In this document: positions 1 to 10,354 of the stretch, in pieces | How the letters are laid out: the number at the start of each line of letters is the position of its first letter | Position numbering within the stretch: the stretch's first letter is position 1 | Assembly: GCA_026120035.1 (NCBI GenBank) | Contig: JALRME010000030.1 | Coordinates: 248,001 to 312,000, forward strand | Source of the DNA: Coleophoma eucalyptorum | Taxonomy: Eukaryota; Ascomycota; Leotiomycetes; Helotiales; Dermateaceae | DNA: 64,000 nt | Direction of reading: 5' to 3' | Made by a program: the position numbers and the translations under genes | Notes under the pieces: model-generated | The model's database searches: none | Seen by the model: the letters and a program-made list of their open reading frames with translations, nothing else | Told to the model about the DNA's origin: nothing

Positions 1-679
1 AATTGGCAAGGCCAACAATGCCATCCTCTCCAAATTGTCGATGTCCATGGAGCATAAAGACTCCCCAATTCCACTACAGAAAGATATCACTCTCGCACGT
101 CTAGTGGAGCTAGGAGCACGAGATCCTGACGTAGCATGGCCACTATTCAACATCTTCTGGCGCGAAATAACGGCCGCTGATCGACCACCGGTCATGATGG
201 CTATGGACGGCCTCAGCTATTTCATGCAATACTCCGATTACCGCAACCCAGACTTCGACCTCATCCACGCACATGATTTAGCTCTTGTTAAGCATCTCAT
301 GGATCACCTCTCCGGCTCCACCAAACTCCCTAATGGCGGTGTCGTCCTCGGCGCCATGAACCGTTCTCACGCACCCAAATCTCTTGCGACCGACTTGGCC
401 ATCACACAGGCGGAAGACCGTCAATCGGGCCGTCCTCGCACCAGAGCAGACCCATTTAAGAAATACGATGACCGATCCCTTAAGGTTCTCAACGACGTGC
501 AGGTCTTGCGCCTCCAGGGACTGAGTCGCCAGGAAGCAAGAGGACTCATGGAGTACTGGGCCAGCAGTGGAGTGATGCGTACGGTTGTCGATGAGAAGAC
601 TGTTGCAGAGAAGTGGGCGCTTTCTGGAAATGGAATTGTGGGAGAAATTGAGAGAGGAGTGCTTAGGATGCGGATATGA
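1..679 (+). CDS. RSM23: Mitochondrial ribosomal protein mS29 (DAP3/Rsm23 family), 3' part
   Basis: The reading frame is open from the left edge (first full codon at base 2) to TGA at 677-679, so the N-terminal half, including the P-loop expected for this GTP-binding family, lies outside the window. The visible part carries the DAP3/mS29 signatures: a Walker-B-like hydrophobic run ending AMDGL followed by a YRNPDFDL segment, then a GAMNRSHAP block and a conserved basic C-terminal region. The protein is a component of the mitochondrial small ribosomal subunit. No intron is visible in this part. A TGTAAATA element lies about 210 bases after the stop. The family assignment is by recognition of these blocks; the yeast-style symbol is an orthology inference. 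Confidence 0.85.
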   Translation, partial: IGKANNAILSKLSMSMEHKDSPIPLQKDITLARLVELGARDPDVAWPLFNIFWREITAADRPPVMMAMDGLSYFMQYSDYRNPDFDLIHAHDLALVKHLMDHLSGSTKLPNGGVVLGAMNRSHAPKSLATDLAITQAEDRQSGRPRTRADPFKKYDDRSLKVLNDVQVLRLQGLSRQEARGLMEYWASSGVMRTVVDEKTVAEKWALSGNGIVGEIERGVLRMRI

Positions 680-889
680 GTGCGACTTGGGAAGAACGTT
701 TTTGTAGGATTGTATAAGGAGATGAAAGATAAGGTTGCGGACTGAATTCTTGTAAAATAGGTATTGTAGATGGTAGATCAAGACCTGAAAGAAAAGAAAG
801 CTATGTGTACAATTTACTATAAAGAAATGGGCCGAGTTTCCAAACGCTATTCAGACCTAAATATTTACATCTTAGTACCTGCAGGAATG

Positions 890-897
890 TGTAAATA
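890..897 (+). promoter_or_regulatory. Putative PUF-protein RNA element in mS29 3' flank
   Basis: The motif TGTAAATA lies 211 bases downstream of the mS29 stop codon. TGTANATA is the known binding consensus of Puf3-type proteins, which in yeast bind 3' UTRs of nuclear genes for mitochondrial proteins, and this gene encodes a mitochondrial ribosomal protein. Whether the transcript extends this far is not known from sequence. A longer identical string recurs near 2224 after the next gene. Confidence 0.35.
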
Positions 898-1457
898 TAC
901 TTTTGCATTGCACAAAGCACTTTGCACAAATTTAGTTGTGCAGATGCAATATCCCTTCGTTTCTCAGCCACGCTTGGCATGAAGGTCGTCGACATAAAAT
1001 CTCGCCCTCTAGAGACCTTAGGTAAGCAACATCCCATGTCACCATTGGACTCCTCGCTCCCAACCCGACATGCGAAGAACGAGAACGACGCCAATTGCGG
1101 GACGGGGACGGCCTCTGCGTCATAAACACCCTTTTCAATTTTCCTCGGACTCGCGGACCCGCGAGGGTAGCGACACAGCCTTACATGCTGCGGTCCGACA
1201 GCCACGCTCACTTACGTCCGCAGCCAGCGTCGGGGTCGGGGGCCCGGCGCAACCACAGAGGAGGGGGGAGTTAGAGCATTATATAGATATCTCTCTGCCT
1301 AACTGTGATGTTTTTCGGTTTTGTTTTGTTTATGGTTTTCATATACAGACTTCAACCCAATTCTCTATAACCATCACGGATAGTCACTAGGTTGTGTGGC
1401 CAATTGATCATTTTTGCAGCTGAAGGATTCGACCGAGCTTGCTTCACTTTACTCTTT

Positions 1458-1481
1458 TATATATATATATATATATATATA
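1458..1481. repeat. (TA)n microsatellite
   Basis: This is an uninterrupted run of TA dinucleotides about 125 bases upstream of the ATG at 1606. Confidence 0.9.
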
Positions 1482-1605
1482 CGCCCGTACCTTCCTACCA
1501 CGGCGCGCGAAAAGAGTTGCCAGAAAGTAATTCGAGGATAACCTCTCATTCCCTATCGCAAAGCCGCGTGCAGAAATCAGCCCGCAGAACCAAAATAAAA
1601 AAGTA

Positions 1606-2124
1606 ATGGCAACCACTCCTGCAACCCCCGCTGTCTCCGCAGCGAAGGAGAGTATAGTCGCAAGAGTACGTTCCTCTCCCTCCTCTTTTCTCTTCCGCTG
1701 CATATCGAAACCCCTCATGCTGACGCGCACTCTCCAGCTCCTGATCGCCCCGCTGGCATTCATCTCGTTCCTGATCTCGCTCTCGCTCATTGACTCGCGC
1801 AACACCTCGCGGCGCTCCTCCTCCTCCTCCTCCTCCTCCTCCTCGGGCTCCAACTCTTTCCTCTCGCGCCTGCTCTTCAAACCTACCACCTCCAGCACCC
1901 CCACTGGGTCCCCGCGCCCCGTGTCCCCACGGAGGGACAAGGAGACGGACCGCGAGTGGGAAAGCCACTACCATACCCACCAGAAGAAACTCATGAAGAT
2001 GGAAATGGCGGATGCGTTTGAGATCCGCAAGTGGGTCTTGGCGGCTATGTTGACCGTCGCGGCTGTGATGGGGATTGTGGGCTGGGTTGTGGTGGGGTGG
2101 GTGGTGGAGTGGGTGAGGGTGTGA
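1606..2124 (+). CDS. Small membrane protein of unknown function
   Basis: This is an intronless 172-residue frame starting with ATG in an A-rich context. Two hydrophobic segments are visible, roughly residues 41-62 (LLIAPLAFISFLISLSLI core) and 140-168 (an AAMLTVAAVMGIVGWVVVGW-type run). Between them is a hydrophilic linker with a run of ten serines encoded by TCC repeats and basic residues. The N-terminus is Ala/Ser/Arg-rich, so it could be a membrane or organelle-targeted protein; no family is recognised. A PUF-like TGTAAATA motif lies 102 bases after the stop, matching that after the neighbouring mitochondrial ribosomal gene, which hints at a mitochondrial role by inference only. The opposite strand is also open here because of the repeat, but its frames look like translated repeat. 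Confidence 0.55.
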   Translation: MATTPATPAVSAAKESIVARVRSSPSSFLFRCISKPLMLTRTLQLLIAPLAFISFLISLSLIDSRNTSRRSSSSSSSSSSGSNSFLSRLLFKPTTSSTPTGSPRPVSPRRDKETDREWESHYHTHQKKLMKMEMADAFEIRKWVLAAMLTVAAVMGIVGWVVVGWVVEWVRV

Positions 2125-2225
2125 GGTGGTGAGTCAAGTGGAGCGAGAGGGGAGGGGAGGAGGGGGAGATGGGCGGAGAGATGGCTTGAGGGAATGATGG
2201 GGTTTAAAAATGGATATGGGGATTG

Positions 2226-2233
2226 TGTAAATA
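2226..2233 (+). promoter_or_regulatory. Putative PUF-protein RNA element
   Basis: TGTAAATA lies 102 bases after the stop of the small membrane protein. It is embedded in a 14-base string (TGTGTAAATATACT) that is identical to the one after the mS29 gene at 888-901. Confidence 0.35.
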
Positions 2234-2269
2234 TACTGGGGAAGGAATATTGGCGCTTGGCTTGAGGGC

Positions 2270-2300
2270 TTGGGTTTGGGTTTGGTTTGGTTTGGTTTGG
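2270..2300. repeat. TTTGG-type tandem repeat
   Basis: Four to five imperfect copies of a GGTTT unit lie in the downstream flank of the small membrane-protein gene. Confidence 0.8.
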
Positions 2301-2848
2301 ATATAGGTCTGGGTTTGGCGTTGTTCGGCTGGAGTTTAGGGAGTTGGCCTTTGAATAGGTGGATTGTTTTGGTCTGATCTAAAATGACCTGGCTGGAAGT
2401 CCAAGGATGGAAAATTTCCTGTACTAAGTTTGAGGTGTTTACCTTTATGTTTGCTGGTACTAGAATAAGATGCTCGCTTATATCAAAAACTGTTTAACGA
2501 GCAGCTGAGCTGTGAGCGTAAGACGAAGGGGTTGCGCCTTGTGATTTGGTGACTATAGTCAATAGTGGGCTATTTTAAATCAGAGATGACTGGGTTTGTA
2601 TTCCAGGGTTATGCTACTAGAATTTCTTCAGTGGGTCTGGTTATCGAGTTGATATTTTCAGTTTCGCTTGTCAGGATCGTTGGCACCTTGATTTCTGCAA
2701 TGGATTTGGTTACTAGGATCATAATAGACCAGTGCCATCGTCTAATGAATTTGTAGCTCGTACTAGAATTAAGATGTGATAGTAAATAGCGCCTCATAGG
2801 AAAGCTACAATATAAAGCCGCCACAATCCTCTAGTCTTCAGGTCCTTA

Positions 2849-4774
2849 TCACAATATCTTGATGTCTTTAGTCACTACTTGAGGCCTTGCCCACATACCA
2901 CTATCACTAACTCCTGGCACAGACTCGTCCTGGTGGTAAAACATTCCCTTTCGCTCGAATACCTCATTCTCTATTTGTCTGATAACCAATCCAATCGCAC
3001 GGTACCCAAGCTGAAACCCGATCAACATGAAGTAGGTAGACTCAGAATCTAACGTGTCCGACTTTGTGTCAAACAGTAATTTCCACTCATACTTATTCCT
3101 TAAGGAGAGTGGCACATTCTCTGTTGCAATGAGCTTTGTACGCACAAGCAGGTGACCACTCTTTGCCGATCCCAGCGGAGCTAGAGATGATTGTGGCTCA
3201 ACACCGTAGCTGAGGATGTGCACATGGCTAGATTCAACGTCCATGAACTTGACGGGAGAATCAACGGCTGCCCATGACCAACTCGGAGCACGGTACTGCA
3301 ACGGCCGTGCAAGACAGCAGTCGATGCTACGCCATGCAAGATGCATTGCCAGAGTCTTTTCCCACATACCAACCACATACCTGTCATTCCACGAGCGCTG
3401 CAACACAGCTGCAACACCGCTAATGGCTGGAAGCCGGTCATCAGCGACGGTTATGCCACGGCTGGTGAAATCCGTCACGATGGCGTTCCAAGACGCAATG
3501 CATGATTCTGTGAATTCCTTCGCGCTGGGGAAATCTGACCGGTGTGCGGACGAGAAGAGATTCATGGGGATGTCTTCGACTACAGAGGCGTAACTTCGCG
3601 GCGAGGCTACTACGGTCCGGTACTGGTTTCCTTGTGTGCGCCAGATGATGTCCCTTTCTGAGTACACTATCTGCCGGCGTGAGAGGAGTGTCTCTTGTAA
3701 GACCCAAGCGCGCGTACTCAGGGGATCGGTCGGCTTGAATGCATGCTCCATCGGCAGCAAGGTAATACGGCCAGCTGTCTCGGGGTCGACGTAAAATGGC
3801 AACGAGAATCCCTCATCCGCTGTCCGAGGCTGTAGAAAACCCTCGCTGACCTTCGATGCGCGTGCTGCTGCGATAGTCACGCTTGCGTTTTGGTAGATCG
3901 ATCCCATCTTATTGATCTCAATGGCTTTGTCTGCGGCGCTGTCTTGGATGATGCAAAGTGCATCAATCCAGAGATATCGCATGCCTAGCTTTCGCGTGAC
4001 GTCGATGGCATCTTGCAAGGTCGGCGGTAGACTCTCGAAAGGCAGTGCCTTCTTGTTGCTCTCAAAATTGGCGCAAGTTGTGAGAACTTCTTGCGGTCCT
4101 CCCCAGTAGTAGCTAAGACAGGCATATTCGCCCGTCTCATCTGAGGAGCTGACATACAAGCACAACTGGTCAACGTCAATGACTCTTGTTGGTAGCAACA
4201 GATCCGAAATTTCACGTGCACACTGCTCCTCACTCTGGGCTTGCAGCATCCATGCCTTGATCCTAGTCTCGTTCTCGGTACTCCGGGGATCAAGTGGAAC
4301 CGGTCGGTTCGTGACGTATCTTGCTGCGGTATCATCTATGCTGATATGTGAGAAAGACGCTTTAACAAGGTTCAGTTCGGATCACTCACCCGAGGAACAG
4401 GCAGCGAGAAAGCTCACCAGTGAAGAGCCAATGATATCGCCCTCGGGCGATTTCTCATACACGTGCACCTGGAATCCATTGACCAGTTTACAAAACGGAT
4501 GCTGGACCTGACCGCCGTTTTCTCTACCCTCCTCTTCTTCGTCCTCGCTGTCAACCCAGTAATCAAACTGCACGCGGAAAAGGAGGCTGGGGTTTTCATC
4601 TTCTTGATACAAGAGACCGAGTTCCTGCCGTATGTAAGTGCACAAGGCACAGCCTTGGAGGGCACTAGCCTTGAGTGCCTGGAGGCTGTGGTGCGAGTAC
4701 CCTTGCTCGGTAAGCAGCGTTGCAAGATTTTCGACGCTGTTGAACATCGAGCTACAAGTTGTGCAGAATTCCAT
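2849..4774 (-). CDS. HET-domain (heterokaryon incompatibility) protein
   Basis: The model has two exons, 4774-4390 and 4335-2849, joined across a 54-base intron (GTGAGT donor, CATAG acceptor) and giving 623 residues. The HET domain starts near residue 180 and shows the hallmark order: a VIDV strand, ACLSYYWGG, LPPTLQDAIDVTRKLGMRYL, WIDALCIIQD, and an IYQNASVTIAA segment, followed by STRAWVLQETLLSRR and an ERDIIWR motif. The N-terminal part has a Cys-rich CTTCSS start and an Asp/Glu-rich stretch (DSEDEEEEGRE). HET proteins in ascomycetes mediate non-self recognition and programmed cell death on hyphal fusion; the partner is unknown. The ATG at 4774 is preferred because the upstream in-frame ATG (4900) adds only a low-complexity leader. 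Confidence 0.88.
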
Positions 4775-7700
4775 TTTGATTTGCTCGGTTGCTACGCATA
4801 GTGGTGGTTGGGTTGTTGATGGATGTTGGTATAAAGGACGCGAGGAGAGGCGTACCTGCTTAAGCGAACTTCGCCGCAGATTAGATGATGCATCATTCAT
4901 GGATTACTGTCCTTTACAGAGACTTATAAACTACATGTATTTGAGTTGCAGACCTCTCATCTTTAATGAATGGAATTCATGTTGGGGTTTCATTGCCATC
5001 AATTTCATAGGAGGCTTCAATTGAGGAGTCTTGATGCCGCTTTGTTCCAAGGTTGTCTATCAAATTATAGGACCTAGTGATGCTTTGGATAAGTTTGTTG
5101 GACCCATTGGAGTTACTATACAGTAAAGATAACTTACTGGTATTTTAAAATAAAAAAAAGTCTAGCATATTTGGATAAGGAGTTCTTTACTTGATTTATG
5201 CTATAAATTGAACAAAAAAGAGCCAGTCCGAAGAGAGAGACTACAGAGACCTCTTGGAGTCGTAGAAAGAGAACTTCAGAAGAAATCTCCGAGGGGCAAA
5301 TTAATTCGCTATTAATTGCCGGAGAAAGGAAACTATAGGTAGAAGAAAGGGTACCTAGCATTGTGGCACAGTACTTAGCAACTGAATAGATTGCATAGCT
5401 CAGAATTCAGGAACATCTGTCTCGTTGCGATCTTTACTAAAAGGGAAAGATATCCGGGGGTTAAACAGGATAACATCATATTAAGATCCGTGCTTGCAAC
5501 CAATAGAGAAGAAGTTTCTAAGTCTGCATTCACTTTTCGAATATGAATTATCCTCCTCCGCATGGATGTTCGGCCAAATACCACGCACAAACAAAGACTG
5601 GATATTGCATCTAGCAATTCGGAAGGGCCGCAGGTAGCGAGGCGAGACGAGATCTAATGCAATGACGTGGTTTATCCACGGCGTTCAATCAAACGGCGGT
5701 AAGAAGGCTGTAGCTGAGAATTGGCAGCTGCGCCGGCTTTAAATGACCAGTCTCCAATTAAAGATTATCCTCTCCCGGTCAAGGCCACATTCGAGCTCAA
5801 TTTTATCACACCTGCATTTGTTCCCACCTAGTTCATGATTTTCAAACCCTCGCCATCATGAATTTTCAGGTTTGGGGGGCGAACGGATCTTTCGGCAGAC
5901 CCGAGAATGGGCTCTCCTCGGGACGCATTACGTGTGGACTGAACGACGATTTTCCCGCAAGAAAGGTGTGGATTTGCAGGAATGGATAATGAACCATCGA
6001 TTTCGAATAGAGAGCTGGAGTCTCGTCTACCATCTTCATGAGAACAGGCCCTCCTAGGCGGGGTCACGTCCTCAAGGTACCTTCTCGACTAGGGTAGCTG
6101 AAGCCTGCAAAGGAAAAGCCTCAAGCCCGATATGGCACAAATGGGGAAGGCCACAAGATCATCAGGATTTTGTAGGTGTGCCATGGACCATGGTCGTCTA
6201 GTACAGTCGGGTCGGGTCATGGTACCTAGGACGCAGAGCCGGTGTAGAGCTGTGGGCACGACGGACTTACTCGTACCTTGCAGGTAGGGCTGAAAATTTG
6301 ATGTTCGGAGTGGGCCGAGCCCCAAAGTGAGTGAGGGAAGGAAAAAAGAAAAAAAACCGAAAATCTTTCCTCCCCGGATTTTCCAGCGGTGGCATTAAGC
6401 CTCGCTTCGGCCCCTCCTAGCTGCTATGACCCAGCGGAAAATTTTAGACCGGGGTCAAACTTGGTCAGAAGAGATTTTCTTTTGTATTTTTTAATTCGGG
6501 TTCTAAATTGGATGATGGTCTTGTGAACAATAGAGATTGTTCCTCAGAGCTCAGGTAGTCTTGGGACGTCGTTGGACCCTGTGGCTTTGGAAGCTGGCTA
6601 TTTTTAGAGGGTCGGCGGGTTGGAATGCCATGGTTGCAGAAGAGATGTGATGACTTGCATTGAGGCTCAAAACTTTGCTTGCACTGCACTGCATTGCACT
6701 GCATTGCACGGCACTTCACTGCACCTCCGTTGACTTGATTTCGTGTCGCTTTCTCACGACCATGCGCCCGTCCGGAAGCATAAGCTCAACAAAGCAGATG
6801 TAAGCCATGTTGTGCAAGGGAAAGCAACGGTGATGGCGCCATCTTTCTGGCCATCGCATCACGCACGAGGGCGACACCTTTCGAGCCAAGCGACGCAAAC
6901 AATGCATTTTCCATTACGTTTAGCGACGCTTTCTCCGCATTTCCCTCAACAAGCCTCTTCCTTCCGCCGCTCGACTCCCCTGCACCGGAGCCAGCACACG
7001 CTCAAACGACTGGTCTTCCGTCGCTTTGGCCCTACATGTCCTCCTCTACGGCCTTGTGCGTACCTTGTGCAATACCGGCCCTTTTTTCCCTGGAGTCGTG
7101 GACTTTCCCCGTTGGCCTAAGCTTAAGCTCTTATTTTTTTCTTTCTTTTTTTTTCTCCCCCTCTCACTCTCTCTCTTGGATGGTCCCTTTCTCTGCTCCT
7201 AAGCAGAAAAGTTTGCTTTCCCTCTTGCGGTCATAGCTCTGTGGTCTCGTGCTTGTATCCCCATCCAGCCAAGGACGCTCGGGAAAGAGGTCCTGGGCAC
7301 ATGTGGTCCTTGTTCCTCTCGACCATGTGCATCCGTTTGCGTTGCTGCCGTCATGGGAGCGAGCCTTTTTACCCGTGCCAGGGCCCTTCTTTGTTTGTTC
7401 AAGGCCGGGCAGGAAGCCGCCTCGAGCACGCAACGTCACATACCGCGCCTGAGTTCCCAAAGCGGACATGGATAGGTCATTTTCATTAGGTACTGCCCCT
7501 AGCTGGCTTGGCCCTGCTGCTTGCTCCCTTCTGCCTTTCTGGCCCTCGGTCCAGTGTCTGAGCTCATTCTTGTCCGGTAAGGCTGCTAGTATAAGGACCA
7601 TCTCGGTGCCCCTCCCCGCACGCCTTTCTTACTCTGCATCACTTTCATCTCTGTTCTCTCTGTCTCAAGCCGCAAATTGTCGTTGCTTCAAGGAAATCGG

Positions 7701-7905
7701 TCTCATCGTACTTCTTGCTATTGCATTGCTACACCGCCGAACTTCTCTCTACTACCACCACCACCACCACCACCAGACAACCAGACCACTAGAGAAAAAC
7801 CACACATACACACTTATAGACCAAAATCAGCACACACATACATACCATTGCCACCAACTCAAAAACTCAACCCCCACTACCAAGACAAAACAATCCTCTG
7901 CAAAA
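4775..7905. other. Gene-poor region
   Basis: About 3.1 kb without a supported gene. The part from 4900 to 5640 is AT-rich with scattered short frames. From 5640 to 7000 sequence is mixed with a degenerate TGCAC repeat at about 6680-6724. From 7100 the plus strand becomes CT-rich (long T/C runs near 7130-7160) and A/C-rich just before 7906, as expected for the promoter and leader of the DUF3602 gene. Open frames on both strands at 7164-7905 show no family features. Confidence 0.55.
6680..6724. repeat. Degenerate TGCAC/TGCAT short tandem repeat
   Basis: Repeated five-base units (GCACT, GCATT) occur about eight times in a row with single-base variation. Confidence 0.75.
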
Positions 7906-8331
7906 ATGTCTGCCGCTATTCCTGCCGCCCTTACGCAACAGAGCCATCGTCGCTCGTCCAGCTCGACCCGCACTGGAGGCATCTCCCACGGCCGGGGCGG
8001 CGCGGGCAACATGGGCCACACCGCTGCCGACGCTGAGCTGCCCGAGCTGACCACGCCGACGCTGAAGAGCGACATGTACACCACGGGCCGCGGCGGCAGC
8101 GGGAACATGGCCAAGAACACCGATCCCGCCGAGGCGAGGCGGGCACAGGACGTCGAGGCCGTCATGCGGAAGGAGGATGGGAGCGAGGTGAGGAGTGTAG
8201 GCCGCGGGGGGGTGGCGAATGTGTGGAAGGCAGGGGAGGAGGAGAGGCGGGAGGCCAGCACGGAGCGAGAGAAGGGCTTGGCGGAGTTGGGCAAGGAGTG
8301 GTTGATGGGAAAGAATAAGAACAAGGCTTAG
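7906..8331 (+). CDS. DUF3602-family protein with GRGGxGN repeats (Par32-like)
   Basis: This is an intronless 141-residue frame. It contains three copies of the diagnostic repeat: GRGGAGNM, GRGGSGNM and GRGGVANV, spaced by Ala/Glu-rich linkers, and a Lys/Asn-rich end. This is the signature of the fungal DUF3602 family, which includes yeast Par32, a TORC1-linked phosphoprotein that inhibits ammonium transporters; whether this protein does the same is inference. The frame extends upstream to 7468 without an ATG of good context, but the upstream part is CT/AC-rich leader sequence, so the ATG at 7906 (CAAAAATGTCT context) is chosen. The gene is convergent with the EXS-domain gene, 238 bases away. 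Confidence 0.8.
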   Translation: MSAAIPAALTQQSHRRSSSSTRTGGISHGRGGAGNMGHTAADAELPELTTPTLKSDMYTTGRGGSGNMAKNTDPAEARRAQDVEAVMRKEDGSEVRSVGRGGVANVWKAGEEERREASTEREKGLAELGKEWLMGKNKNKA

Positions 8332-8569
8332 AATGGCGTGCTGGGCTGCGGAGCGGGAATTGGGTTGGAAAAGTGCTTTGGGCTCGCGATGATATCCGGC
8401 GTTCTGGTGCTGGACCTGATGGGAAATCGGGTCTTGATAATATTTTTGAATCGCATATAATGATACGACGAATATGAAATATTTCAATGTTCAATTAAAA
8501 TCCCCATGACCTTGTTGACCATCCCTCCACTCCAGACCTCACCCATACGCCATTCTACCCAGTCTATGA

Positions 8570-9948
8570 TTATTCATCATCAGAATCATCCTTTCCACTG
8601 CTGTAATCTCCTAGCAAGACATCGTCCTGGCCGGGCAATCCCAATCCGCCTTGCAGACGATCACCCGCCCCCGTACTCCGCACCCATTCGGTTTCAACCC
8701 GGAAGAAAATCCAAAGCCATCGTCTACCAACCTCCAAGATTTCCATTAGGAAGATCCCGGACTCGAAATCTGCGAAGTGGTCCAGATGTGGTGACAGTTT
8801 GAGAGACCAGGTACAGCGGAGTAGAAGATCAGTGATCATGGCCCCGTAGTAGAACTCGGTGCTGGCAAAATACATTCGAGGACGGAGACCGTAGGGATAC
8901 TTTTGCGAGGAACGCGCCGATGAGAATAGTGTCATATCCCAATCCTTTGCTACATCCCAGTAGAAGGAATAAAAGCTGTTGATAAATACCGCGACCAACC
9001 AAGCTCGATATAATCCCGTCTCGGTCATGCCCACATCTTCGTGGTTCAGGCTCAGATTACGCTGTAACGCTGAGAATATGATGACGGGAAATGCAGTGGC
9101 ATATTTTAGAGCGTTGGCTAAGTGCTGCCCGCCCCAACCTGCGGCACCAATTCCTCCGTTCTTTTTATTCAAGTCCTTGACCCGTAGATATTCAATCATG
9201 CACTGACGGAATCGAATGAGCGATGGAATCGCAATGATGATTGGGACCAGATATTGTCCTCCACATGCTCTATCCGGTCGTTTTGTGGCAGAGCCCGCAG
9301 GCTTGAAAAACATGCATAATGCGACAAATAGATCTGCTAGGATCTTGGCATATGAAGTCAACACATCTGCCAACAGAATATCTCCAAACTTCCCTTCCCC
9401 AGTCTTTGCAATACCGCCAATTGAGACGCGCTTTAGAGTCGACAGGAACCTTCGGCGACCAATGAGAGAGAATTGCCGTATTGGTGCAACAAAAATTGCG
9501 ACCAGGAGGCAGAGGTACGACATTGGCAGGAAGTCATAGTATATGACGAGTTCGGGGATCCGCCTGCTCAGGGCCCAGAAGATCAAGAGAGAGAAGCCAA
9601 GGGGCAAAGAAAGGATCAAGGCAAGTCGATACGTAGCAAGGTGATGCGGTGGCTGTGTATGCGATTGTCGCGCCGGATACTGTATAAGTGACGGGACATC
9701 CTACAATTGTCAGAAGTGAAGCTTGGGGACGCCGCAGAACGTACAATCTTTGCTCGAGATAGATATTGCAGATTCACACCCCATGCCCAAACACCTGCAA
9801 AATGTCAGCCGGAACATAAGAGAGCCAGAAAATCGTTCGACGGGGCCGTTCACTGACCTAGAACTATGGCCAAAGCTATCCTGTACGGCAAGGGAAGCGT
9901 CAGACTAAAGCCATCAAGCTCATTTTCGACCGCGGGATCACCATCCAT
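8570..9948 (-). CDS. ERD1: EXS-domain protein, Erd1-like (ER retention / Golgi phosphate family)
   Basis: There are three exons: 9948-9858, 9794-9745 and 9700-8570 (introns of 63 and 44 bases; donors GTCAGT and GTACGT), giving 423 residues. The N-terminus shows LPLPYRIALAIVLGVWAWGV, then NLQYLSRAKIDVPSLIQY, as in Erd1 proteins. The body has multiple hydrophobic segments and EXS-domain blocks: SLIRFRQCMIEYL, an ALKYATAFPVII segment, YRAWLVAVFINSFYSFYWDV and a WDMTLF motif. Yeast Erd1 is needed for retention of luminal ER proteins and for Golgi glycosyltransferase recycling and phosphate handling. The C-terminus is acidic. It is divergently arranged with the monooxygenase gene, sharing a 406-base intergenic region. 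Confidence 0.85.
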
Positions 9949-10354
9949 TGTGTTGCGTTACCTGCCACTGCATTGGTCGAACTCAAAGAGTGACTGTGGT
10001 GAGAAAAGGAGAGTTTAGAATCTGAAGAAGGGAATTACGAAGTTCGATAGCTGGCCGCAGCCGCAAGTAGATGCCAAATGCCAGAAATACATTTAAGGTA
10101 GCAGGGATCAATGCTGCACAATGTATGGTCACGTGCGCATTCCCTCAACCACCTGCGTAACTTCCTCGACTATTTTGTCAGCGTCTCATGCCCGACGTAA
10201 GATGTGCAGGAGCCTTCCCACACTAGAGTGACTTTTCGTGGAAAGTCATTATGAGATACTGATAAATTAATCATCAAAAAAATCGAGAGTTTAATCCTAC
10301 GTTCTGGCGAAGCCAAGTTATTTTCTTTCCAGACTCCAGTCACACCTTTACACA
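9949..10354. promoter_or_regulatory. Shared divergent promoter region (ERD1-like / monooxygenase)
   Basis: These 406 bases separate two divergent start codons, so both promoters must lie here or within the first exons. A CACGTG palindrome at 10130-10135 is the only obvious candidate factor site. Confidence 0.5.

Larger units (their letters stand above)
680..1605. other. Intergenic region
   Basis: This region holds the 3' flank of the mS29 gene and the 5' flank of the small membrane-protein gene. It contains a PUF-type TGTAAATA motif at 890-897 and a (TA)n run at about 1458-1481. Several short overlapping frames here lack any recognisable protein character, and no RNA gene was recognised. Confidence 0.6.
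2125..2848. other. Intergenic region between convergent genes
   Basis: This is the G/T-rich 3' flank of the small membrane-protein gene. It contains a degenerate TTTGG tandem repeat at about 2270-2300 and a TGTAAATA motif at 2226-2233. The HET gene ends at the right border on the other strand. No gene or RNA was recognised. Confidence 0.6.

Noticed and set aside
278..781. 167-codon frame on the minus strand over the mS29 gene
   Set aside because: It lies opposite a clear mS29 coding sequence and has no family features.
1449..1980. Two minus-strand frames over the small membrane-protein gene
   Set aside because: They owe their length to the TCC repeat (poly-Glu/Gly readings) and the TA repeat; no protein features otherwise.
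7164..7601. 145-codon minus-strand frame upstream of the DUF3602 gene
   Set aside because: It overlaps competing frames on both strands and shows no domain or conserved block.
7468..7905. In-frame N-terminal extension of the DUF3602 protein
   Set aside because: It is translated CT/AC-rich leader; the conserved protein starts at the ATG at 7906.
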